Below are positions 55,123 through 64,000 of a stretch of DNA of 64,000 nt, piece by piece. Position 1 is the first letter of the stretch. Every line of letters starts with the position of its first letter. A program made the position numbers and the translations under genes. The notes under the pieces were generated by a model. The model saw only the letters and a program-made list of their open reading frames with translations. It made no database searches and had not been told where the DNA came from. This DNA comes from Drosophila miranda (Eukaryota > Arthropoda > Insecta > Diptera > Drosophilidae). The stretch lies in the NCBI RefSeq assembly GCF_003369915.1, contig NC_046674.1, positions 28,709,657 to 28,773,656 on the forward strand, in the 5' to 3' direction.

Positions 55123-55230
55123 GCCCATTCCTCTCTCTAGTTGGAGAAGGAGCATTCCAAAGTTAGCGGTAAACAAGGCCGGCGAAGGAGAGGAGAGAGA
55201 AAAGAAGCGGGAACGGTAACGGTAACGGAG
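55123..55230 (+). other. Candidate non-coding internal exon (108 bp)
   Basis: A strong pyrimidine tract and acceptor (TTCCTCTCTCTTTCTTGCAG) end at 55122, and a perfect donor (CGGAG|GTAAGT) starts at 55231. All three frames contain stops, so it can only be untranslated. It fits as a second 5' UTR exon of the gene starting near 47.4 kb, or as an alternative first-exon acceptor. Confidence 0.45.
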
Positions 55231-56264
55231 GTAAGTCACCAGCGAATGAGGGGAAAAAATGCGGAACTGGCAATTGAAGAGCGATGAACGGATGTGTGGG
55301 AGTGGCAGAGGAAGGATAAAGAAAGGGATGGAAAGGCGAAGAGCAAGAGCTACTTATGGAGAAGAAAAGGGACAGAGGAGAGGGAGAGTGCGGAGGTGTG
55401 ACAATGGCATTGTCCTTGGCACCCTTTGGTTTCTGCCTTAGAAAGGGGTACGCCTTAAGGGTTTCCCCCAACACGATTCAAGAGGGATGATTGTGGCTCT
55501 TGTGGTTGTCTTCCCGTGGAGGATCCCCTTCAGACGCACTCAATCTGTGTACCTCTTCCACTGACACACACACACACACACACACTACGCTTAGCCGCCT
55601 GTCTGGGCTACCCTTTCTTCTTCTCATTATCTCTCCTTCCATTATTACTGCTTGACAAGCAGTGCAGAAGATACAAATGAGAATGCAGCAGAATGTGTGA
55701 TGGGACAGTGGGGTGACAGTGGGAGGGAGAGCTCAAGTGAAGCTGATGAAGTGTCGGTGTCGTTGTCCTTGGGTGTCTGTTTTCTCCCCCTCCCACTCTC
55801 CCCCACAGAAAGCACTCGATTTTCCTTCTGTTTTCCTGTAGTTTCTGTTCTGTCATTACCGGCATTCCATGTAATCCCGTGGGATCCAATATCCGGTGGA
55901 TTCGGAAGAGAAAGAATACTCTTTCAATTTCTCAGCAATTCTGAAATTTATATGTAATTTACATCTGAACCCTTAAGAACACACGTATTTTCCATTTTGA
56001 ATTTCTGTAGTTTTAATTATTTATTTATTCAACAACTTAAATCTATTAAATCTAGTTTTCAAAAATTTTACACGATTTTAACCACTTATTTTGGTTTTGT
56101 TTTGAGGCCAAGAATCGAATCACAAATACCCATTACTGATCCACAGGCCTTAAAATTGGCGTAATAACTTTTAACCGCCGCCACTGTTAGTTAACAGCGC
56201 AAGCTGTGCAAGATGTCGCCCAAAAGTATGCCATGAAATCTGCAGCTTGTAGTCTTATAGTCTG

Positions 56265-56276
56265 CCACCAGATGGC
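56265..56276 (+). promoter_or_regulatory. Perfect CTCF-type binding motif
   Basis: CCACCAGATGGC matches the CTCF core CCASYAGRKGGC at every position and is followed by G, as in the Drosophila form. It is a single site in the putative long intron. Occupancy cannot be judged from sequence. Confidence 0.5.
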
Positions 56277-59200
56277 GTATTTCCAATTTATAGTGTCATG
56301 TAGAATTCATGTAAATATGATGTAGAAATGCCAATTGGAGGCTTCTGCTGATCCGATTCCGATCCATTCGAATTGGCTTTAAGATCTAAATCGAGTAATC
56401 ATGTGAGGCAATTAAACCAACAAAATCTTCTTCCAAAAGTAGTAAATCCCTTGGGAATATTTTATGTGGCATTCTTGAATCCAGAACCGATTGCAGTCGC
56501 CCTCCACTGCAGTCTGCAACAAAGTATGTGTCCAGTGGAGCAGCAGCAGCCTGGGGGAGAGGAGGAGGTCTCTGGTCTCTGGATCTTGCTGCCCGGGATG
56601 CCGCAATCTCTGTGGTGCAATCTCCTGTCGCAGTAGTCGGTGGCTGCCTGCTGCTGCTGCCGCTGCCGCTGCTGCAACGCATCGCGCGGCATGGTATGGA
56701 TCGAGCGAGGAGTACCGTACCGCAAAAGTTCAAGCGATCGTTGCCACACATTTGCTTGCCTTTTATTTGCTGCCTCGTTGTGTTGTTGCTGCGTTTTTGC
56801 GTAACCCGTTTCCCGAGACTCCAAAAATGAAACACGTTCTGGCTCCCGTCTGGAGCTGCTGCTGGAGCTCTGGTCTCTGGCACAGCGGAGGAGATGCAGC
56901 CCCGAACGAACCGCTGCCGCAATTGTTGCACACACAAATTTGCAGTACAAGGCGGGGGGAGCGGGGGGAGCGGTGGGAGGCATTCGCCGTTTAATGGTTG
57001 TGGCCAGGTCGTCAGGTCGTTGGAAAATGTGTCAGCAGTTGGAGGCTCTAGAAATCCCACCAGAAGCCTCTGTCTCTGCCGCAAAAAGTGTTGCCCTCTC
57101 TCTCTCGTTCGCTTGGACAAGAGATCTATCAATGGATGATATTTGTATGAGCCCATTGGGGATTTGCTTTTGCCTCGTCAGAATTATGGAATTAGCTTCA
57201 ATGGCGATCCCCGATGGAGAGATTAAATGAAGTTTACCTTCAGATCTGCCATATGTATGGAGATTCACTGGAGATTCGTTGGAGATTCTACTACAAATCC
57301 TATAGACTATAGATCCCCTGATAATTCACTGAAGTTCCACAGGCGAATTTCTGGAGTTTCGCCAGCGATCCACTTTATTGTTTTCTGCCCCCATCAGCGT
57401 CTCCGTCTCCTCCGGAAGAGCCACAAGCCACCAACGCAAATGCGCGTCCAAATATTTAAAGCAAATATTTCTTTTTGTCTGCCTTTTGGCTTTGCATTCG
57501 ACTGTTTTTTCTTCACTCGCGGGGTCTTATTGATTTTAATTATGTGCCAGAAGAGCATTAGATGTGGGGGCAAACCATCCACAGATACATAGATATGCGT
57601 AGCATCCAAGGTGGCCAGTGGAGGGACCATCCGTGGGTGTTGTTTGGCCAACAGCCGACAGCTTAATTGCAATCAACAGAATGGAGAGAGAGGGAGAGGG
57701 CCTCGACTGTGAGAGGGACCCTTCCTCCACAGAAGACTGTTGGCTAATTAGCAGGTTTTTTCTTTCTTCTTTGGGCTTCTGACTTCCACATTTGGTGTTC
57801 ATTAAATGATCATTCGGCGATCATTGATTGGGATTTAGATGGAGATGGAGATCGTCGGTGGATATGCTTTTAATTTGCATGAAAGACGGCGAAGAAATTC
57901 CAAGAGACACTGGAAGATCTGCAACCTCATTTGGGGTAACTTTGCCTCAAGGCTAAGCAACACTGGGAAAGAGCGAAACTCATTCTAAGTTCTAGTTGGA
58001 GACGGATTTGCACTTAAAGACCAACAAAGAGTTTCCAAGAGATGGAAAGCCCTAGAGCCGGGCAGCACATTTGTTTTGTTTCGTTTTAGAAAGCTTTTGG
58101 GGTCTGCGTCAGCGATTCGAGCAGTCAAGTGCCTGCCCCACGTCCCTGCTTCTTCCCTTTCGGGGCAGAGACAGCGCGAGACCCAGAGACCCAACCCAAA
58201 GCCATGTCCAAACCCATAGCCAAAGCAGTGCTGTAGGTCAAGGCTGGGCGCGGCGGGCGTTCCGTCGGATACGTGATGTCTGTTGACATTCGGGCTGTAA
58301 CATGCATTTGCCGCTGCTGGTGGAGAAAGCCCCCCACCCTCCAAACAGAGGCACTTTGCAGCAGACAGAAGGCAGAAGAGCGCGGAAGGAGAGTGCAGAC
58401 AGAAGACACACATTAAAAATCGGCTGACAAATGGAATGTCAGGGAAAGAGGGGCATGGGCATGGCCATGGGCATGGGCCTAGACCTAGACTTGAAGTTAA
58501 AGATCTCTCAAAAACAATTTGATTTGTGGCACTGCCCCAAAGTGTCCGAGTGTCTGAGTGTCTGCGATGCACGTCCACTGCATGAGTAGATCTTCTGCTT
58601 AGAAAGTAGAAAAAAGAGAGCAAAACAGAGGGAGAGCAGGGGAGTGGGGAGTGGGGAGTGGGGAGTGGGGAGAATGGGGGATAGATTGTCTGGGAAAATG
58701 TGTGGGAAAGCGAGGCATCAGAGTCGATTGAAATACGATTTTGTTCTTTGGATTGTGACTGTGACACATTCTCGTATTTCATCTAACCAAAAATCTCCAC
58801 CTGCATCTCTTGGGAGATTTTCCCCTTGGTTTTCCCCTCCTCCTCTTGCCCCACAGAGCTTCCGTCCGTCCGTCTTTCTGGCTGTTTGTTTTTCGTTTTG
58901 GCAAATTAATTGATACGCTTTTTAAATGTTAATCAAAACACAGAAAACACAAGCAGCCATAACAAATTATTAACCATCATCAACCCACACACACACACAC
59001 ACACACACGCACTCGACACGCACACAGATACGCTCCACTCCGAATATGTGCATCTGAAAGATAAAAGATACTCTGCAGATATTTCTTGAGGGACTTAAGA
59101 TGCGATTTCGGACGCCTTTGAACGTAATTTACGATCATTTTAGTTTTTATTATAATTCAAATTTTATTTCTACGTTTTTGTCTCCCTTTATTTTTGTTGT

Positions 59201-59984
59201 TGGGATTTAAAGTTTGCAAAAAATTGTTAGATAGAAATTTGTATGCCCCCACCGGAGAGCGGGGGGGCAGGGGCGAAAATTAATTGATGGGAATTTCTTT
59301 TTAGTCGATTGGTTGGTGGGGCATGGGGTTCGAGGGTCCGAGGGCCTCCGCCTGCTGCCGGTCTTTCGTTTGGTTTGGTTTTTACATATTCAAATAGAAA
59401 TCGAAAGCGTTTGGTTTTTGATTTTGTTTTCAGCTTCTCCTTCTCCTTATCCCCTTTTCTTTTCTCTCCTCTCTTCGGCTTGTCTTTCGATTTTGCTTCT
59501 AATGTGTGGCCCAGAAGAGGAGGAGTGCGGCGGCGTCTCGTGTCTTGGCTTTTGTCTTATTTTTACGCCTGCGATTACATAAAGAAATGCCTCGAAATCG
59601 AAGATCAAAAAGAAATGGGAGCCTAGAGGGGCAAGAGGTGGAGCCACAGCCAGAGGCAGGTCTTCGGTTCGGAACTCGAAATCTAAACGGTTTTCTTTTT
59701 AGCGAAATTAAGTAATAGATTATTTGTTTCGGTCATCGGCATCCCCCCCATACCCCCATTCTCCCGTTCCCAGAAAGTCGTGTCTAACGGTGCGGATGGG
59801 TGATTTATATGATTTTTTTGAGTGCGATTGGATAGGATGGGGGAATGGGGGGGGGACGTGTGTGTGTGGCATGTGGCGTGAAGGAGAAGAGTGCCATGAA
59901 GAGAGCCAGGCGAAAGGAGGAGGAATGTACACAGATGCAGCGTGCCGGATAAGGCCTTAACTGTTGGGAGTTTTCTCCGCTACT

Positions 59985-60205
59985 CATTGATAGCATTCAA
60001 TGGGAATCGATGTATTAAACGGCTTTACTATCGATTCAAAGATTCACAAATCGATCAATTGAAGAAGCCCTAGCATTGTAGATTTTAAGCGATTTTTATT
60101 ATCGAAAAATCGATTTTTAGAATGTTGTACATCGTGGGATCGTAAATATCGAACATGTCGATTATATTATCGCATATCGAACGTTTATCGATTACAAGTT
60201 TCGAT
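59985..60205. promoter_or_regulatory. Cluster of ATCGAT/CGATA words
   Basis: About ten CGAT-type words fall in 220 bases (for example AATCGATGTA, CTATCGATTC, AAATCGATCA, AAAATCGATT, TTATCGATTA). This is far above chance and matches BEAF-32/DREF/Cut-type site clusters. Confidence 0.45.
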
Positions 60206-61874
60206 GAAAAGCACTCCAAAAATGGAAGATTATGATGTGACAATGATTCCCGTTTCCCATTTCTGTGATCTCTGGATCCGGCGCTCATCCCGCATTGACA
60301 TACTATTTTTTTGGGTTGACCCCGAAAAAAGGCCCCAGCAATAATACACTCGTAATAATAACGACAACAACAGCAACAACAATTGTAATGATTACCCAAA
60401 AAAAATATCAACAGAAACAAGCACTGAGAAAACCGCTATCTGAGGGGCAGGAAAGGGCTGGGAGGCAGGGCTGGCGGTGAGGCAGGTAGCAATAATGCTT
60501 TGTTGTTGACTTTGCCGTAAGCATTTCACGCACTCACGTTTTTTAATGCAATCTCCGAAAAACACTTCCAAAAACAACGAGCAATAATAATACCACACCC
60601 CCTGCCATCAAAGCTCGTACGAGTGCCCACAATTGCCCGCCTTTTTATTTCGACTGGAGCTGCCAGACCCTCTGCTCTTCTGCTGTAAACGTAGACAGAT
60701 CTTACGACTAATTTTACATTGGAACTAGAACCCATCCTCCTTATAGGCTGTATCTGGGGCTGTCCCTAAAACCACTCAAAGTTAAATTAAATTCGAAAAA
60801 AGATACTGCATTTTTGATCGAGGGAATAAATTAGGAATAGAAATAGAAACTGGAACTGGAACCGTTGTATAGCTTGGCGGATAGCCGATCGGCATCTGCA
60901 TTCCGTCCCCCTCTGCTCCTGCAGGGGCAGGGCTAATGTCCTGCTGCTTCCACTGCACTCGTGGGCCCTTTGGGACTTACGACCTGCCTTTACGATGGGC
61001 CCTAATGCCCCTTAAATGCCTGCGCCCTTTCTGAATGCCCTCCGAAGAGGCAGAATTTGATGGCACTTTTCACTGCAAATTAAAGACCAAAAGTGAGGTG
61101 TAAATTTCAGCAGTTATCGGTGCACAATCCGATGACCGGTGATGTCAGAGAAAACTAGAAAACTTTTACTCCCCGAAACATGGAGACGGCCGCCGCGAGC
61201 CGGGCTCCGAGGAGGCCTTGTGATTGCTGCCGCCCCCTAAAAAGTTTATGGGCAGACGATGAAAACAGCGAAAAATAAACGTCAAAACACAAAATTAAAA
61301 TAAAAATAAAAAAAAATAAAAACTGAAACCGAAAACAAATTTAGTTTTTATTTCTTATTTTGATTTTGGCTTCTGAGTCATTCAACTCGGGGACGCGGTG
61401 GCTCGGTGGTTCGGTGGCTCGGGGACCCGTGGACTCAGACTTGGATTCAACTTTCAAACGGGGGGAAACGGAGAAGCGGGGAAGCGGCCGGTGGCAGACT
61501 TTCTTCGAACAATTTGAAATACCGTCCACCAGCAACGCCACGCCCCCCACTCCCCCTTCCTCGACGGTCTGGCAGTACACCCGCCCCTTATTTTGGTGGG
61601 TGAAACCGATATTAGCTGAGCGGAATCGCTAATTGAGGCAGGCACACGGCACATAAGACACATCGCATCGTATGTTAATGCCCGCCCCGGAGTGCCCGAA
61701 TGTACGAATGTCCGCATATCAATGTGTCAGACTTCTTTCCCTCTCCCTCTCTCCCTCTCTCCCTCTCTCTCTTTCTGTTTCTATTCATCCGCTTTTGGCG
61801 AAAAAAGGCCGCTACTCGTAGGCCGGAAAAGGTCCAAAAGGCCGACTGTTGGAAGATCTAAAAGCTACACAAAA

Positions 61875-62165
61875 ATGGTCAATCGATAAAGCCAGTAAAC
61901 AAAGTGAAATTATCGTTGATTCAAGAATTGCACATCGAATGTATCGAATGGATATTATCGATATGAATTGTCAATAAAATTAGTCACAAAAATAGTCTTG
62001 AGAGATATTTTTAATTATCAGTTTTACCTATCGATTTTAGCTATCAATATCTTAGCGAATTATCGGTAAACTGTGCCATCGATTTTTGGCTTACTTTTCC
62101 AAGCATTCCATTTTTGTTTTTACTGCTTTAAAATGTTATCGATAAACGATAGAGATCGATACCTT
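61875..62165. promoter_or_regulatory. Second cluster of ATCGAT/CGATA words
   Basis: Words include CAATCGATAA, TATTATCGATATG, CCTATCGATTTTAG, CCATCGATTTT, TTATCGATAAACGATAG and AGATCGATAC within 290 bases. The pattern is the same as in the cluster near 60 kb. Confidence 0.45.
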
Positions 62166-63154
62166 TTGTTGCGGGCAAAAAGTTTGTTGCTCGAGTTATT
62201 TGTTTGTGTCTGAGACATAGTTTCGGGAGATATCTCTGGGATTGGCGAAGCTTGAGACCAGGAGATCATATTTAGCTTTCTGTCTTCTCTGGCACTGTTC
62301 CTTTCTCCCTCCCTCGTGACCACTTGTCAGGCCATGGGGCGTGCCTCTCTCTTCTGGCAGGAACAGGCCTCCACGCATTCTGTTTCTCATGCGGATCAGG
62401 TGCCGCCGCTACCGATTTCTTCCCTTTGAGAATTTCGATAGGGCGGGAGGGAGGGGGGAGGAGTGTTTGTGCTTTCTAGTGAAATTGAAAACAAGAGACA
62501 ACAAAAATTGAAATGCAAAAGAAAACAGAAACAAGAAACAGAAACAGAAATCAGTGGACAAAAAGTTTCACTTTCAACTGCTTTTATGGAGCAATTTTTA
62601 GTTGGTTTTTCGTGTGGAATCCCAAGTGAAGTGCCGGCCCAGAGGGAGGCATAAATCAAATTTCGAAAGATCTAAGATTCAAGAGGAGGATGGGCAGAGT
62701 GCATCGTCTGATTAGCGGATGGAAAGATGGATAGATGGAAAGGGAGTGGCTAGTGGCAAGTGGCAGACATCACAGAAATCTGATTAGGCGCGGAGTTTCC
62801 AGGGAAATTAAATGGGGTGTTCTCCGAGAGCGAGGCTACTCCTCTGCCACTCCTCTTCCACGCCGCCACACGTTTTCCCATCGCCATCCGCCATCCGCCA
62901 TAATCCATAATTCATCCATTAAAAACCTGCTAATGGGAAATTATGTCTTGTCTGGCGTTTGGCTTTCGCTCGCGGCTGATGAGTTGGCACAAACAAACAA
63001 CAACAACAAAAAAAAAGCACCCTTTCCTTTGGAAATGGAAATTTTGTAATTGGAAAATGGGAAATTAACGAGAAGATTGCATTAATCAGTGCCCCCGAGT
63101 GAGGGGGAATGCACCTCTAAACTAATCTGTGTCGTCTCTCTTTCCCCCTTGCAG

Positions 63155-63202
63155 CCAAAGACCAAGCCCTGAGCCGGAGACAACGAATATCCCAGCCGAA
63201 AG
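63155..63202 (+). other. Candidate 48-bp internal exon
   Basis: An acceptor with a strong pyrimidine tract (CTCTCTTTCCCCCTTGCAG) ends at 63154, and a perfect donor (AAAG|GTGAGT) starts at 63203. Two of three frames are open. The length is a multiple of three. It could be a 5' UTR exon or the first coding microexon of the gene that continues beyond the window. Confidence 0.45.
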
Positions 63203-64000
63203 GTGAGTGAAACAAGGGAGTAAAACGGAGTAAAACCCTGCAGTGGAGAGGGAGACGGAGTTCGTTGGCCAAGCGACATTTGGCGAATCAAGCATAGGCC
63301 CTAATCAATGATTGCCGAGTACCGACTGGCCAGTGTAACGGGCCACCATGTGCCACCAAATGGTGCACGAAATAACATGAAGTATTCCGACTAGGGGAAC
63401 ACCACTCTTCGCTACTTTAGGATATGTTGTAAATAAAGGGAAATTCTGGGATCCTTTTGTTGCCTTTTCGGTCCGTTACTCTTCTGACTCACGCCACATC
63501 TACACTTCCCAGTCTTAGATGGGTAGTATTTCGGAGAGATTTGCATGGAATAGCGTTCAACAAGTACCCAAGGGACTTCCCCTTCTACTGCCTCAGCTCG
63601 GCATGTCCAGCTTCCGCGAATAAACAGGGTGTCGGCGATCTTCGCAGCTCTAATGAAGAACCGCTGGAGAACAAAGCAGCAACAACGAACGAATCTGTCA
63701 TCGAGCGCCTAATTGAATGACGGACAGTATTTTTTGGCCAATGACGAGGAGGAGAAGCGGCGGACAGCATTGACTCTTAACAAGGACCGTTACATAAAAA
63801 GAAACCCCAAAGGGGGGGAGGATGGCCGGAGGGTTTTTAGCCATGATATTTCGCTTTTCTGCATGACACCAGCGAAAAAACGGCACAAAAAAGAACGAAA
63901 AGCAAACGAAAAACTTTATTTGTGACGACCTTAAATGGATTTTGACTTTGACTTCGTTGCCAAAGCTACAAATATCGCACACATATGTATGTGTTTGTAC
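63203..64000. other. Non-coding DNA to the window end
   Basis: Likely intron downstream of the 48-bp exon. A reading frame near 63457-63720 and one near 63713-63925 look random in composition. I see no feature to report here. Confidence 0.35.

Larger units (their letters stand above)
55231..63154 (+). other. Putative second intron; non-coding DNA
   Basis: Eight kilobases without a supported coding exon. It contains CA repeats (55564-55588, 58987-59008), four GAGTGGGG units (about 58641-58672), CT-rich tracts near 61740-61770, a CTCF-type motif at 56265 and two clusters of CGATA/ATCGAT words (59,990-60,200 and 61,875-62,160). Confidence 0.4.

Noticed and set aside
1..64000. CRISPR arrays, prokaryotic operons, rRNA or tRNA genes
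   Set aside because: No regularly spaced direct repeats, ribosome binding sites, rRNA blocks or tRNA A/B boxes with a cloverleaf were recognised; the DNA is insect nuclear.

Overview
The window looks like Drosophila nuclear DNA. It has short introns of about 55-75 bp with GT..AG ends, strongly GC-ending codons in genes, TATCGATA (DRE) and GGTCACACTG (Ohler motif 1) promoter words, many CA/GA/CAG microsatellites and non-LTR retrotransposons. The recognisable genes are orthologues of ESF1, SLC12A8, MTPAP, Tsp2A and Naa30. From memory several of these lie near the tip of the D. melanogaster X, so this is probably Muller element A. A LOA-like retrotransposon with RNase H would fit an obscura-group fly (D. 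pseudoobscura, miranda or relatives), but that species guess is inference.

Layout. 1-6.8 kb is a transposon graveyard: a decayed LOA-like relic, an antisense Jockey-like reverse transcriptase scrap, then a nearly complete but broken LOA-like element. 7.5-8.4 kb holds a small secreted His-rich protein gene (minus). 10.6-14.2 kb holds a NEK-like kinase (plus) convergent with ESF1 (minus, ribosome biogenesis). 15.0-17.5 kb is an SLC12A8-type transporter in seven exons (plus). 19.2-23.3 kb is the mitochondrial poly(A) polymerase, whose large intron contains the tetraspanin Tsp2A on the other strand. 23.6-25 kb is a degenerate repeat tract. 26.2-27.7 kb is the NatC catalytic subunit Naa30 (minus), followed by 10 kb of mostly non-coding DNA.

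38.0-42.1 kb is a 1,325-residue secreted protein with eight leucine/glutamine helices separated by Thr-rich linkers. 43.3-45.1 kb is a 577-residue coiled-coil protein (minus). Between it and about 47.4 kb lies an unusual duplicated promoter region: a 412-bp tandem duplication and a DRE + motif 1 cassette repeated 1,120 bp apart. From 47.4 kb to the end I find no convincing coding exon. There is a plausible first exon ending at 47,949, a non-coding internal exon at 55,123-55,230 and a 48-bp exon at 63,155-63,202, all plus strand. The simplest reading is the 5' part of a long-intron gene whose coding exons lie beyond the window. Its introns carry CGATA clusters and one perfect CTCF-type motif.

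Most genes are independent housekeeping units (ribosome biogenesis, mitochondrial RNA polyadenylation, N-terminal acetylation, ion/solute transport) and do not form one pathway. No operon-like or CRISPR-like system is present. Exon boundaries were placed by eye from splice consensus and reading-frame continuity.
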